NCBI GenBank assembly: GCA_945874825.1
Contig: CAMCIK010000011.1
Span: 1 to 51,136 of the forward strand
Direction: 5' to 3'
Length of the DNA: 51,136 nucleotides
DNA from: Phenylobacterium deserti
Lineage (GTDB): Bacteria; Pseudomonadota; Alphaproteobacteria; Caulobacterales; Caulobacteraceae
Shown: one piece after another, positions 16,616 to 25,864 of the stretch
Layout of the letters: the number at the start of each line of letters is the position of its first letter
Position numbering within the stretch: position 1 is the stretch's first letter
Made by a program: the position numbers and the translations under genes
The notes under the pieces: model-generated
Database searches by the model: none
Seen by the model: only the letters and a program-made list of their open reading frames with translations
What the model was told of the DNA's origin: nothing

Positions 16616-17430
16616 GGCAGGGGCTCCTGAAGCCGGCGCGCGGCTGAGAGGTGATGCAGGACGATGCCCGAAGTCGTCGCAACGTTCAGGGAATCAAACC
16701 CCTCGGCCATAGGGATTCGGACGGTTTCGCACCGCGTCATGAGTTCGGGGGAGAGGCCGGGCCCCTCGGCACCGAAGAGGGCCGCCATGCGCCCGCCGAC
16801 CCGGATTTCGCCAAGGGCGTGGTCGCCTGACGGGCTCAGGGCCAGGCGTCGGACACCTGAGGCTTCCAGGCAGGCGGCAAGGTCGCCGCCCGGCTCCAGC
16901 CTGGCGAAAGGAACCCGCAGGACAGCGCCCACCGACACCCTTAGCGCCTTACGGTAAAGTGGGTCGCAGCAGCCGGCGTCGAGCAGCACCGCCGAGACGC
17001 CGAACGCGGCGGCGTTGCGGAACAGTCCGCCCATGTTGTCGTGGTTGGAAATCCCGGACAAGGCTAGGATCAGACCCTCCACGGGAACGCCCGCGAGCAG
17101 GCTGGTGGGATCGGGCGGCGCAGGCCTCTCCCCGACGGCGAGGACTCCCCTGTGGATGGGAAACCCGACGATGGCGTCCATCACGGCCTGAGACGCGGCG
17201 AAGACAGGCGTTTCGCCGGGAAGCTCCGATATCAGCGGCTCCAGCCGCACCCGCTGACGATCAGCGACCAGGAGAGAAACGGGGCGCGCCTGGGAACTCC
17301 CGAGGAGCGCACGAAGCACAACCTCACCCTCTGCGATGAAGCGCCCTCGCCGGCCCACGAGATCGCGTTCGCGGACCTGCTGGTAGTCGGCGATGCGGGG
17401 ATCCCTGGGGTCTGTGATCTGCTCGATCAT
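16612..17430 (-). CDS. TrmH/SpoU family RNA 2'-O-methyltransferase
   Basis: This 272-residue SPOUT enzyme shows the three knot motifs: LSGISNHDNMGGLFRNAAAFG, AALFGAEGPGLSPELM and PMAEGFDSLNVATTSGIVL. The N-terminal 90 residues (DPRDPRIADYQ, GRFIAEGEVVLRALL) resemble the substrate-binding domain of rRNA or tRNA ribose methyltransferases. The ATG at 17430 is chosen; the frame is open further upstream but without family-like sequence. Target RNA is not known. It overlaps the broken MgtC/DUF4010 gene by 4 bases and is divergent from the MFS transporter. Confidence 0.9.
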   Translation of the reverse strand: MIEQITDPRDPRIADYQQVRERDLVGRRGRFIAEGEVVLRALLGSSQARPVSLLVADRQRVRLEPLISELPGETPVFAASQAVMDAIVGFPIHRGVLAVGERPAPPDPTSLLAGVPVEGLILALSGISNHDNMGGLFRNAAAFGVSAVLLDAGCCDPLYRKALRVSVGAVLRVPFARLEPGGDLAACLEASGVRRLALSPSGDHALGEIRVGGRMAALFGAEGPGLSPELMTRCETVRIPMAEGFDSLNVATTSGIVLHHLSAARRLQEPLP

Positions 17431-17542
17431 TCCGTCTTCTAGCCGATCCCGACCTGCAGGCCCATGACGGCCACTTCCCCTACCCCGCCGAACCGTGACA
17501 GTCTTACTCAAGGCGGTCGCCGCCAAGGGGGGAAGAAGGCCT

Positions 17543-19042
17543 ATGTCTGTGAGTGAAGTCGATCTGTCGTCAGCGGATCGCCCCGTTTATTCGAACAACT
17601 ACAAGTCTGTGGTGCTGACCCTCCTGGTCACGGCCTACACCTTCAACTTCATCGACCGCACGATCATTTCCACGATCGGCCAGGCCATCAAGGTCGACCT
17701 GAAGATCACGGACACCCAGCTCGGCCTCCTCGGCGGGCTCTATTTCGCCCTGCTCTATACCACTCTCGGGATCCCGATCGCGCGGTTCGCAGAGCGGTTC
17801 TCCAGGGTCAACATCATCACTGCAGCCATCGTCATCTGGTCGGGATTCACCGCCCTCTGCGGTACGGCGACAAGCTTCGCCATGCTGGCGGCCTACAGGT
17901 TCGGGGTTGGCTTCGGCGAGGCGGGCCTGAATCCGCCCGCCCACTCCCTGATCAGCGACTATTTCGAGCCGAAGAAGCGGGCCAGCGCCCTGGCGGTCTA
18001 TGCCTTGGGGATCCCCATCGGCACCATGCTTGGTGCCGTGGCGGGGGGATGGCTGGCCCAGAACTTCTCCTGGCGGGTAGCCTTCATGTTGGTGGGCCTG
18101 CCCGGAATCCTGATCGCCATCGCCATCAAACTCATGATCAAGGAACCCCCCCGGGGTCACTCCGAGGCCGACGGCGGAGCTTCGCTGGTAGCGCATCCAC
18201 CCTTCTCGATGGGTGGTGAGTTCCGCGAGATGTGGGCCATCGTGAAGACCCTGTTCGGCAAGTGGCCGGTGCTTCACATGATCCTCGGTGTGACCATCGC
18301 CTCCTTCGGCTCCTATGGGTCGGGCCAGTTCGTGCCGCCCTACTTCTCCCGAGCCTTTGGCCTCGATTACGCCCAGGTTGGTCTGATCACCGGCCTGGTA
18401 GGGGGCATCTCGGCGGGAATAGGCACCCTGCTTGGGGGCGTGGTGACTGACCGCCTCGCCCTGCGCAGCCCCCGGTGGTACTCGCTGGCCCCGGCCATCG
18501 GCCTGGCCATCGCGACGCCGATCTACATCATCGCCTACCTCCAGCCCTCCTGGCAGTCGGCCGCCCTGATCCTCCTGATCCCTGGGATCTTCCACTACAT
18601 CTATCTTGGTCCGACCTTCGGCGTAGTCCAGAACATGGTCGAGAGCCGTCGCCGGGCGACGGCGGCGGCCATCATGCTATTCTTCCTGAACCTGATCGCC
18701 CTTGGCGGAGGCCCGCCCTTCACCGGCTGGGTGATCGACCAGTTCGCCCAGTTCAACTTCAACAATGGTCCCGGGCACGGCGTACTGGCCTCGATCGGCC
18801 AGATGCTGGGTGGCGCAGGTGGCGCAGAGAACTTCGCCAAGGCCTGCCCCGGCGGTCTGGCACCGGAAGGATCCGCAATGGGCCTGGTCGCGCGCTGCCA
18901 GGATAGCCTCGTGGATGCGACCCGCTCGGGCGTGATCGTTTCCCTATGCTTCTACATGTGGGCGGCCTTCCACTACCTCCTGGGCTCCTTCGGCCTGGTG
19001 AAGGCCCTGGCAGACGCTCGCAAGGCCCGCGGAGAGGCTTGA
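17543..19042 (+). CDS. MFS transporter (spinster-like)
   Basis: This 499-residue major facilitator has 12 predicted helices. The N-terminal NFIDRTIISTIGQAIKVDLKI stretch and the GFGEAGLNPPAHSLISDYF helix are typical of the spinster-like subgroup common in Caulobacterales and sphingomonads. ATG at 17543 follows a GAAGG ribosome site; a GTG-type extension upstream is unlikely. Its TGA overlaps the ATG of the Rieske oxygenase, so the transporter probably imports that enzyme's substrate. The substrate is unknown. Confidence 0.9.
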   Translation: MSVSEVDLSSADRPVYSNNYKSVVLTLLVTAYTFNFIDRTIISTIGQAIKVDLKITDTQLGLLGGLYFALLYTTLGIPIARFAERFSRVNIITAAIVIWSGFTALCGTATSFAMLAAYRFGVGFGEAGLNPPAHSLISDYFEPKKRASALAVYALGIPIGTMLGAVAGGWLAQNFSWRVAFMLVGLPGILIAIAIKLMIKEPPRGHSEADGGASLVAHPPFSMGGEFREMWAIVKTLFGKWPVLHMILGVTIASFGSYGSGQFVPPYFSRAFGLDYAQVGLITGLVGGISAGIGTLLGGVVTDRLALRSPRWYSLAPAIGLAIATPIYIIAYLQPSWQSAALILLIPGIFHYIYLGPTFGVVQNMVESRRRATAAAIMLFFLNLIALGGGPPFTGWVIDQFAQFNFNNGPGHGVLASIGQMLGGAGGAENFAKACPGGLAPEGSAMGLVARCQDSLVDATRSGVIVSLCFYMWAAFHYLLGSFGLVKALADARKARGEA

Positions 19043-19995
19043 TGTTCGGGGACTTCGCCCGGGTCTGGACTCCCCTTCTCCCCCTTCGCAGCCTCGCGCA
19101 GGGGCCGGTGGGCGTCCAGGTGGCGGGCGAGCGCCTTGCAGTCTTCCTCGGGCCCGGCGGAACGCCAGGCGTACTTGTCGACAAGTGCCCCCATCGCGGT
19201 GTGAGACTTTCCCTGGGGCGCATCACGCCGGAGGGGTGTCTGGAATGTCCCTTCCACGGCTGGAGGTTCGGGACGGACGGAACCAACCGGGGCGTGCCCC
19301 TGAACCCGAAGGCCCGGCTGGAGACCCTCGGCGCGACCGCGCTTCCGGCCCGGGCGATCGGCGACTTCGTCTGGGCCTACACCGACCCGGCCGGGGACCC
19401 ACCCGGCGAGCCCGTAGTCCCGGAGACCCTGACCGATACCTCCCTGGCGCGGATCATCGTCGAGCGGACCTGGAACTGCCACTGGACCCGGGCCATGGAG
19501 AACATGCTCGACAGTCCGCACCTGCCCTTTGTTCACCGCAAGACCATCGGGAAGTTCGTCAGCCGCCACATGAAGCCGGACTCCGAGATGGAGGTGATCT
19601 GGGAAGACACCGACTTCGGTGGCTCGACCCACGCCCTCATGGATGGCCGGGATGGTGGCGGCCGGCTGGACTTCCACCGCCCCAATGTCATGACCCTGCA
19701 CATCCCGATCCCGCGGATGCGCCTGAAGATCCACGCCCTGGTCGTTCCCATCGACGCCACCCACACCCGCCTCTTCGTGGTTGGCGCGCGCAGCTTCCTT
19801 AAGTGGAAGGGCTTTACGGGTCTCTTCGAGAGCAATGCCGCAAAGATCGCCGATGAGGACCGGGACGTTGTGGAAAGCTCCTGGCCGAAGGAGGTTCCGC
19901 TGCCCTCCGAGGAGCACTCCGTGGGCTCAGACCGGGCTACCCTCGCCTTCCGACGGTACTACCTCGAGACCCTCAAGGGCTCATCTGCCGGCTGA
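19042..19995 (+). CDS. Rieske non-heme iron oxygenase, alpha subunit type
   Basis: This 317-residue ring-hydroxylating-type oxygenase has a Rieske 2Fe-2S centre bound by Cys49/His51 (CPHRG) and Cys69/His72 (CPFHGW). The mononuclear iron site is in NMLDSPHLPFVH (Asp157, His160, His165). The length suits demethylase- or pheophorbide-oxygenase-like single-component types such as VanA, so the true reaction may be O-demethylation or hydroxylation of an aromatic or steroid-like compound. It needs a reductase, which is not present nearby. ATG overlaps the MFS stop, giving a two-gene uptake and oxidation unit. Confidence 0.9.
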   Translation: MFGDFARVWTPLLPLRSLAQGPVGVQVAGERLAVFLGPGGTPGVLVDKCPHRGVRLSLGRITPEGCLECPFHGWRFGTDGTNRGVPLNPKARLETLGATALPARAIGDFVWAYTDPAGDPPGEPVVPETLTDTSLARIIVERTWNCHWTRAMENMLDSPHLPFVHRKTIGKFVSRHMKPDSEMEVIWEDTDFGGSTHALMDGRDGGGRLDFHRPNVMTLHIPIPRMRLKIHALVVPIDATHTRLFVVGARSFLKWKGFTGLFESNAAKIADEDRDVVESSWPKEVPLPSEEHSVGSDRATLAFRRYYLETLKGSSAG

Positions 19996-20046
19996 TCCCG
20001 CCACCGGCTTTGCATCTGCCTTCACTTGGGCCTAGAAGCCCGAGGC

Positions 20047-21351
20047 ATGATCCCGCGCTATACACGCCCCGAATTCGCCTGCATCTGGGAGCCCCAGACG
20101 CGCTTTACCATCATGTTCGAGATCGAGGCCCATGCGGCCGACAAGATGGCCGAACTCGGCGTGATCCCCAAGGAAGCCGCCCGGACCATCTGGGAAAAGG
20201 GCCGGGGTGCGATCTTCAACGTCGACCGGATCGACGAGATCGAACGCGAGGTGAAGCATGACGTCATCGCCTTCCTGACCCACGTCACTGAACTGGTCGG
20301 GCCGGAGGCGCGGTTCCTGCACCAGGGCATGACCTCCTCGGACGTCAACGACACCGCCCTGGCGGTCCAGCTGTCCCGGGCCACGGACCTGCTGATCGAG
20401 GACGTGGACCTGGTCCTGGCGGCCCTGAAGCGGCGGGCGCTGGAGCATAGGATGACCCCCTGCGTAGGCCGTAGCCACGGCATTCATGCTGAGCCCACGA
20501 CCTTTGGCCTGAAGCTGGCCGGCCACTACGCCGAGTTCCAGCGCACGCGGCAACGCCTGGTGACCGCCCGGGCGGAGATCGCCACCTGCGCCATCTCGGG
20601 AGCCGTCGGCACCTTCGCCAACGTGGCCCCCGAGGTGGAGGCCCATGTCGCCGCGAAGATGGGCCTGGCCGTGGAGCCGGTCTCAACCCAGGTCATCCCG
20701 CGCGACCGCCACGCCGCCTACTTCGCCGCCCTCGCAGTCGCTGGCAGCGCCATCGAGCGCCTGGCGGTGGAAATCCGGCATCTCCAGCGCACAGAGGTCC
20801 TGGAGGCGGAGGAGCCCTTCGATCCTGGCCAGAAGGGGTCCAGCGCCATGCCGCACAAGCGCAACCCGATCCTGACCGAGAACCTCACGGGCCTTGCCCG
20901 CCTGATCCGCTCCGCAGTGACGCCGGCCCTGGAGAACGTCGTCCTCTGGCACGAACGCGACATCAGCCACTCCAGTGTCGAGCGAGCCATCGCACCGGAC
21001 ACGACCATCCACCTCGACTTCGCCCTGCGCCGCCTTGCGGGTGTGGTCGAGCGCCTGATCATCTATCCCGGGAACATGATGCGCAATCTCGACCGCCTCG
21101 GCGGCCTGGTGCATTCCCAGCGGGTCCTGCTGGCCCTGACGCAGAAGGGCATGTCGCGCGAGGACGCCTATTCGGCGGTGCAGACCAACGCCATGCGGGT
21201 CTGGCGTGGCGAAGGCGATTTCCTGGGTTTCCTGAAGGCCGATCCCACGATCCAGCCACACCTGAATGCAGCGGAGCTCTCCGAGCTCTTCGACCTCGGC
21301 TACCACTTCACGGCTGTCGATACGGTCTTCGCCCGGGTCCTGGGCGCCTGA
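20047..21351 (+). CDS. purB: Adenylosuccinate lyase
   Basis: This 434-residue enzyme acts twice in purine synthesis: it splits SAICAR to AICAR, and adenylosuccinate to AMP. It starts MIPRYTRPEFACIWEPQTRF. The fumarase/aspartase superfamily signature SSAMPHKRNP sits near residue 265, with the flexible loop before it. TSSDVNDTALA and RSHGIHAEPTTFG with the catalytic histidines are also present. ATG at 20047 is used; a TTG seven codons upstream is possible but unneeded. It is the first gene of the purine cluster. Confidence 0.97.
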   Translation: MIPRYTRPEFACIWEPQTRFTIMFEIEAHAADKMAELGVIPKEAARTIWEKGRGAIFNVDRIDEIEREVKHDVIAFLTHVTELVGPEARFLHQGMTSSDVNDTALAVQLSRATDLLIEDVDLVLAALKRRALEHRMTPCVGRSHGIHAEPTTFGLKLAGHYAEFQRTRQRLVTARAEIATCAISGAVGTFANVAPEVEAHVAAKMGLAVEPVSTQVIPRDRHAAYFAALAVAGSAIERLAVEIRHLQRTEVLEAEEPFDPGQKGSSAMPHKRNPILTENLTGLARLIRSAVTPALENVVLWHERDISHSSVERAIAPDTTIHLDFALRRLAGVVERLIIYPGNMMRNLDRLGGLVHSQRVLLALTQKGMSREDAYSAVQTNAMRVWRGEGDFLGFLKADPTIQPHLNAAELSELFDLGYHFTAVDTVFARVLGA

Positions 21352-21380
21352 CCGAGAGGTTGGAGGGCGCGAGCCGCCCT

Positions 21381-21704
21381 CTAGATGCCGTCGCGCATCT
21401 GTTGGCGTGCCACGGCGAGGAACTCGCCCATCTTGTTGCGGACATCGCCCTCGGAGACCGTCACGCCTGCGCCCTTGAGGTCCTCGAAGACCTTGCGGTG
21501 AACGTCGTCGTCCCCGGGGAGCTCTAGGTCGGACTTGACCACCGCCTTGGCGTATTCGGCGACGTGATCACCCTGCAGGCCCATCAGACCCGCCGCCCAC
21601 TCACCCAGCATGCGATTACGCCGGGCCGCAGCCTTGAATTCCTGCTCCTGATCGAGGGCAAACTTGCTCTCGAACCCGCGCTCACGATTTTCAAAAGTGG
21701 TCAT
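21381..21704 (-). CDS. DUF1476 protein (F1-ATPase zeta-type inhibitor)
   Basis: This 107-residue helical protein begins MTTFENRERGFESKFALDQE, with RRNRMLGEWAAGLMGL after it. This is the DUF1476 pattern, restricted mostly to alphaproteobacteria. In Paracoccus the family member (zeta subunit) inhibits ATP hydrolysis by F1-ATPase. The N-terminal inhibitory segment is present here. It lies between purB and purC on the opposite strand, a setting that recurs in alphaproteobacteria as I recall. Confidence 0.92.
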   Translation of the reverse strand: MTTFENRERGFESKFALDQEQEFKAAARRNRMLGEWAAGLMGLQGDHVAEYAKAVVKSDLELPGDDDVHRKVFEDLKGAGVTVSEGDVRNKMGEFLAVARQQMRDGI

Positions 21705-21776
21705 GGTGTTCCCAAACAGGCTTAGAGGGGTTGTCTATCCGCTGGAACGCCGGTCCGCAACGGAAAGCGGTGCGGT

Positions 21777-21805
21777 TTGCGAAGCCCCCCCGGTTCGGCT
21801 AGTTT
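21777..21805 (+). promoter_or_regulatory. purC: Candidate purC promoter
   Basis: TTGCGAA (21777-21783), 14 bases, then GCTAGTTT (21798-21805) fits the Caulobacter housekeeping promoter pattern. Transcription should start near 21811, giving a leader of about 110 bases before purC. Confidence 0.55.
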
Positions 21806-21844
21806 GCAGGGGCCTCGGTGGGACACGATCGTCGAGTCGTCCGG

Positions 21845-21904
21845 ATGTGCGCGGGCCCTTGCTCCCGCGCCTTTTTGTCTCTGGAAGACCTGTCCCGCCC
21901 CTGA
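21845..21904 (+). CDS. Possible 19-residue leader peptide upstream of purC
   Basis: ATG at 21845 opens a frame MCAGPCSRAFLSLEDLSRP ending in TGA at 21902-21904, 19 bases before purC. The coding part covers the terminator-like hairpin. There is no strong ribosome site. The arrangement is as expected of an attenuator peptide, but it could be chance. Confidence 0.25.
   Translation: MCAGPCSRAFLSLEDLSRP
21849..21876 (+). terminator. purC: Terminator-like hairpin in the purC leader
   Basis: GCGCGGG (21849-21855) and CCCGCGC (21864-21870) form a 7-bp G:C-only stem with an 8-base loop, followed by C and five T (21872-21876). It has the form of an intrinsic terminator on the plus strand, about 50 bases upstream of purC. 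It may act as an attenuator or end a short RNA. Confidence 0.7.
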
Positions 21905-21922
21905 GGCCTGGAGAAGGCGCCG

Positions 21923-22681
21923 ATGAGTACCCGTCGCAAGAAAATCTACGAAGGGCATGGCAAGATTCTCTACGAGGGTCCCGAGCCGGGCACCCTGATC
22001 CAGTACTTCAAGGACGACGCCAGCGCCTACAACAACGCCAAACAGGCCGTGCTCGAGGGCAAGGGCGTGCTGAACAACCGGATCAGCGAGTACTTCATGA
22101 CCCGCCTGAACACGATCGGCGTTCAGAACCATTTCATCCGGCGCCTCAACCTTCGCGAACAACTGATCCGCGAACTGGAGATCATTCCCCTTCAGGTCGT
22201 GGTGCGGAACGCCGCTGCGGGCTCGCTGTCACAGCGCTTCGGCATTCCCGAGGGTCAGGCCCTGCCCCGGTCGATCATCGAGTTTTACCTGAAGGACGAA
22301 AAGCTCGGGAACCCCATGGTGACCGAGGAGCACATCACCGCGTTCAACTGGGCTTCGACCCAGGAACTCGACGACATGATGGCCATGTCCCTGCGGGTTA
22401 ACGACTTCCTGAACGGCGCCTTCGGGGCGGTAGGCATCTCGCTGATCGATTTCCGGGTGGAGTTTGGCAGGCTCTGGGAGAACGACTTCTCCCGCGTGGT
22501 CCTGGCCGACGATATCAGCCCGGACAACTGCCGGCTCTGGGACGCCCAGACCCGGGAGAAGCTTGACCTCGACCTTTTCCGCCGCGACCTCGGCGATGCG
22601 ATCGAGGGCTATGCCGAAGTGGCCCGTCGCCTGGGCATCATGAAGGAAATGCCGACCGTCATCCGGGGAGGACTGCACTAG
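21923..22681 (+). CDS. purC: SAICAR synthase
   Basis: This 252-residue enzyme joins CAIR and aspartate using [17 protein letters not shown] (nucleotide-binding start), [18 protein letters not shown] and the C-terminal [12 protein letters not shown] are conserved in PurC. A GGAGAAGG ribosome site precedes ATG at 21923. Its TAG overlaps the GTG start of purS. The 5' region holds a terminator-like hairpin. Confidence 0.97.
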   Translation: MSTRRKKIYEGHGKILYEGPEPGTLIQYFKDDASAYNNAKQAVLEGKGVLNNRISEYFMTRLNTIGVQNHFIRRLNLREQLIRELEIIPLQVVVRNAAAGSLSQRFGIPEGQALPRSIIEFYLKDEKLGNPMVTEEHITAFNWASTQELDDMMAMSLRVNDFLNGAFGAVGISLIDFRVEFGRLWENDFSRVVLADDISPDNCRLWDAQTREKLDLDLFRRDLGDAIEGYAEVARRLGIMKEMPTVIRGGLH

Positions 22682-22920
22682 TGCGCGTCAGGGTCCATGT
22701 GTTTCTGAAGCCGGGCGTCCTCGACGTCCAGGGTAAGGCTGTAGAGAACGCCCTGCACGGGCTCGGCTGGAGCGGCGTCTCGGACGTCCGGGTCGGCAAG
22801 ACGGTCGAGTTCGACCTCGCTGGTCCTGACCCTGCGGCCGCGGAGGGCGAGGTGCGCCGGATGTGCGAGACCCTCCTGGCGAACACCGTCATCGAAGGCT
22901 ACCGGATCGAGGTCGCCTGA
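22681..22920 (+). CDS. purS: FGAM synthase subunit PurS
   Basis: This 79-residue PurS bridges PurL and PurQ. It starts with GTG at 22681, overlapping the purC stop. [22 protein letters not shown] and a C-terminal [12 protein letters not shown] are typical. The stop is 2 bases before the purQ ATG. Confidence 0.95.
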   Translation: MRVRVHVFLKPGVLDVQGKAVENALHGLGWSGVSDVRVGKTVEFDLAGPDPAAAEGEVRRMCETLLANTVIEGYRIEVA

Positions 22921-22922
22921 CC

Positions 22923-23585
22923 ATGAAGGCCGCTGTCGTCGTCTTTCCGGGATCCAACTGCGACCGGGACTGCAAGGTCGCCGTCGAGCGCTCCACGGGG
23001 GCGAGCGTCCACATGGTCTGGCATGCCGAGACCGCCCTGCCCCCGGGCTTGGACCTGATCGTCCTGCCAGGCGGCTTTTCCTACGGCGACTACCTGCGAT
23101 GCGGTGCCATGGCGGCCCTGTCGCCGGTCATGGCCGAGGTGCGGAAGGCCGCCGAGCGCGGCGTGGCGGTCATTGGCATCTGCAACGGCTTCCAGGTGCT
23201 CTGCGAGAGTGGCCTGTTGCCGGGTGCCCTGCTCCGCAATGCGGCGCTGAAATACGTCTGCAAGCCAGTGGATCTCGACATCGTCCGCCCGGACACCCGT
23301 TTTACCCGCGCCTTTGGCAGCCGTCGCCGGGCGGTGATGACCGTAGGCAATGGCGAGGGTGCCTTCTTCGCGGACGCCGACACCCTGACCCGCATCGAGG
23401 CCGAGGGCCAGGTGGTCTTCCGCTATGCGGACAATCCCAATGGCTCGCTGGGCGACATCGCCGGGCTGATCAATACCGGCGGTAACGTCCTGGGACTGAT
23501 GCCCCATCCCGACCGTTCCTTCGAGGCGGAACTAGGCTCGGCGGACGGTGCCCTGCTCTTCCAGAGCCTGCTCGAGACCGCCTGA
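22923..23585 (+). CDS. purQ: FGAM synthase glutaminase subunit PurQ
   Basis: The 220-residue glutaminase supplies ammonia to PurL. The catalytic Cys87 lies in GICNGFQVL, and the His/Glu pair in MPHPDRSFE near the C-terminus. FPGSNCDRD at the N-terminus is characteristic. ATG at 22923 follows purS closely. It is the last gene of the purC-purS-purQ unit and is followed by a strong hairpin. Confidence 0.97.
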   Translation: MKAAVVVFPGSNCDRDCKVAVERSTGASVHMVWHAETALPPGLDLIVLPGGFSYGDYLRCGAMAALSPVMAEVRKAAERGVAVIGICNGFQVLCESGLLPGALLRNAALKYVCKPVDLDIVRPDTRFTRAFGSRRRAVMTVGNGEGAFFADADTLTRIEAEGQVVFRYADNPNGSLGDIAGLINTGGNVLGLMPHPDRSFEAELGSADGALLFQSLLETA

Positions 23586-23617
23586 CCGCCGGGTCGCCGG
23601 ACCTGACATCAGACACG

Positions 23618-23645
23618 AAAAAGGCCCCCCCGATCCGGAGGGGCC
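23618..23645 (-). terminator. Bidirectional-looking terminator between purQ and the permease
   Basis: GGCCCC (23623-23628) and GGGGCC (23640-23645) form the stem, flanked on the left by AAAAA (23618-23622). On the minus strand this reads as a hairpin followed by five U, ending the permease transcript. In plus direction it may also stop purC-purQ, with a weak CTCTCTGTTT tail. Confidence 0.75.
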
Positions 23646-23670
23646 CTCTCTGTTTGGCTGGATTGTTCGG

Positions 23671-25251
23671 TCAGTCGCCCTTGTGGGGCAGTTCCATCGG
23701 GTCGGCCTCGTGACCCGTGACCAGGATCCCGCGTCCCAGCTTCGAGTTGCGCATACCGTAGACGAAATAGACCACGATGCCGATGACGAGGTAGCCGAGG
23801 AAGAAGTTACGAGTGTGGTCCGTCCTCATGAGGGTGAGCAGCAGCAGGCCACACATCAGCACGCCCAGGATCGGGACCACCGGGTAGAGCGGAACCTTGA
23901 ACGGGCGTTCAAGTCCAGGCGAGGTCATGCGGAGGTAGATCACCGTGGCGCAGACCACGCCAAAGGCGGTCAGCGCACCGACGTTGGACAGGTCCGCCAG
24001 TTTGTCGAGGGACATGAAACCGGCGGCCAGACAGGCCAGGACGCCGACCACGACCGTGTTCACCCAAGGGGTCTGGAACTTCGGATGCACGCGGGACAGG
24101 ACGCCCGGCAGCAGGCCGTCCCGGCTCATGGTGTAGAAGATCCGGGTCTGGCCATAGAGCAGGACCAGCATCACCGAGGAAAGGCCGGCGAGCGCCCCGA
24201 TCTTCACCAGGATGGCGAACCAACCCAGGCCGATCGCGTCCACCGCCAGGGCGATGGGCGCGGGGTTATCGAGGGACTGATAGGGCACGATGCCCACCAG
24301 CACGGCCGAGGTCAGGATGTAGAGGACGGTGCAGATGGCCAGTGACGCCAGGATGCCGATCGGCATATCGCGGGCCGGGTTGCGGCTCTCGGCACCGGCG
24401 GTTGAGACCGCTTCGAAGCCGAGGTAGGCGAAGAAGATGACCGCAGCGGCTTGAATGATGCCGCTGACCCCAAAGCGGGAGTCGGTGTCGCCGCTAATGA
24501 TTCCTCCCAGGGCCCGCCAGATCTGGCTCCAGACGTCCATGGGTGTACCCTCGGGAGGCGCTGGGACCTGAGGCGGGATCAGCGGACGCCAGAGATCGGG
24601 GTTAACGTAGAAGGCGCCGATAACGATGAAGGCGACAACGACAGCCACCTTGATGACGACGACGATGTTGTTGACGGTCGTGGACTCCGACACGCCCCTG
24701 ACCAACAGGCCCGTCACGGCGAGAAGGGCAACCATGGCGGGAAGGTTCATGATCCCCGTGGCGATAACAGCGCCGGAGGCGTCCTTGACCGCGACACCGG
24801 GAGCCGCCGTGAATGCTGGCGGGATCACGACCCCAATGTCCTTCAGCAGACTGACAAGGTAGCCTGACCAGCCCACCGCAACAGTGGATCCTGCAAGGCC
24901 GTACTCCAGGATCAGGAGTAGGCCCATGACCCAGGCGACGATCTCGCCCATGGAGGCATACGAGTAGGAATAGGCGGATCCGGAAACCGGCAGCACCGAG
25001 GCCAGTTCGGCGTAGCAGAGGGCCACGAAGGCGCAGAGCGTGCCGGTGATGATGAAGGAGATCATGATGCCGGGCCCGGCGAACTCGGCGGCAGCTCGGC
25101 CGGTCAGGACGAAGATACCCGTCCCGATGATGCAGCCGATACCGAGCAGGGTGAGATTCAGCGCCCCGAGGGTACGCTTGAGTTCACCATGTTCATGCTC
25201 GGACTGGATCTGGGCGACGGACTTGCGTCGGAAAATCCCCCCATTGGCCAT
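23671..25251 (-). CDS. APC family amino acid permease (cationic amino acid type)
   Basis: This 526-residue inner-membrane protein has 12-14 helices. The first helix GIGCIIGTGIFVLTG is the APC substrate-binding turn, followed by SFIITGTLCAFVALCYAEL. The layout (YSYASMGEIVAWVMG, FFAYLGFEAVST, LYGQTRIFYTMSRDG) is that of the CAT/YfnA group of amino acid:cation symporters. ATG at 25251 (MANGGIFRRKS) has a GGAG six bases upstream; codons further upstream are not conserved-looking. It sits between purQ and purL with no obvious link to purines. Confidence 0.9.
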   Translation of the reverse strand: MANGGIFRRKSVAQIQSEHEHGELKRTLGALNLTLLGIGCIIGTGIFVLTGRAAAEFAGPGIMISFIITGTLCAFVALCYAELASVLPVSGSAYSYSYASMGEIVAWVMGLLLILEYGLAGSTVAVGWSGYLVSLLKDIGVVIPPAFTAAPGVAVKDASGAVIATGIMNLPAMVALLAVTGLLVRGVSESTTVNNIVVVIKVAVVVAFIVIGAFYVNPDLWRPLIPPQVPAPPEGTPMDVWSQIWRALGGIISGDTDSRFGVSGIIQAAAVIFFAYLGFEAVSTAGAESRNPARDMPIGILASLAICTVLYILTSAVLVGIVPYQSLDNPAPIALAVDAIGLGWFAILVKIGALAGLSSVMLVLLYGQTRIFYTMSRDGLLPGVLSRVHPKFQTPWVNTVVVGVLACLAAGFMSLDKLADLSNVGALTAFGVVCATVIYLRMTSPGLERPFKVPLYPVVPILGVLMCGLLLLTLMRTDHTRNFFLGYLVIGIVVYFVYGMRNSKLGRGILVTGHEADPMELPHKGD

Positions 25252-25348
25252 CTGTGTCTCCTGGTTCGCCCCGCGCCTGCGGGGCATATGAGGGGACGCT
25301 AGCCAGCATTGGTGGTTCGGGCAATGTCTGAGGCGGGAATGGGCCGCT

Positions 25349-25846
25349 TCACTCGTCCTGCGGATGGCCCGCGGCCGCCTGTATTCTCTGCCGGGCGTCC
25401 TTGCGCGCGCCTGTGGCGTCGCGCACCTGGCCGGCCAGGCCCATGCCGAAGGCGGGCATGTTGTTGTAGACGTTCTCGTAGGCCCCGTTCCGGATCAGAT
25501 AGGTCTCGTGCCAGATCCCAACGTCGCCATTGGAGCCCACGGAGGTGTTGAAGGCCTGCCAGGCGGGCAGGTGCGCCAGCTCCCGGGACCGGGCGTAGGC
25601 CTCAAGGTGATCGAAACTGCGCCAGTACTGGACCAGGAAGATGTCCGGGAATCCGAAGTGGGTCCGGGCGTGAAGCATTCCAAGCTCGGGCCGCTTGGTC
25701 AGCTCGATGATCATCTTCGGCATGGCGTTGGCCACCGGACCCCATTTCCAGAACTTCAGGGGGCGGTTCACCCGCATGCCGATCAGGAAGAGGACGAAGT
25801 CGCCCTCGATTTCGGCGCAGACGCGTTTGTCGATGATCTTGGACAT
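25349..25846 (-). CDS. DUF4188 domain protein (monooxygenase-like)
   Basis: This 165-residue protein carries the DUF4188 pattern: DFVLFLIGMRVNRPLKFWKWGPVANAMP (read in parts), LVQYWRSFDHLEAYARS and WHETYLI. The domain has a dimeric alpha-beta barrel-like fold, related to small monooxygenases and heme-binding aldoxime dehydratase-like proteins. Function is not proven. The gene has a strong palindrome in its promoter, so a TetR-type repressor elsewhere likely controls it. It is not coupled with its neighbours. Confidence 0.8.
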   Translation of the reverse strand: MSKIIDKRVCAEIEGDFVLFLIGMRVNRPLKFWKWGPVANAMPKMIIELTKRPELGMLHARTHFGFPDIFLVQYWRSFDHLEAYARSRELAHLPAWQAFNTSVGSNGDVGIWHETYLIRNGAYENVYNNMPAFGMGLAGQVRDATGARKDARQRIQAAAGHPQDE

Positions 25847-25864
25847 GGGAGCCTCCTCGCTGTC

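Noticed and set aside
21706..21922. Purine or PRPP riboswitch before purC
   Set aside because: No known conserved core was recognised; only a hairpin with a U tract is visible.
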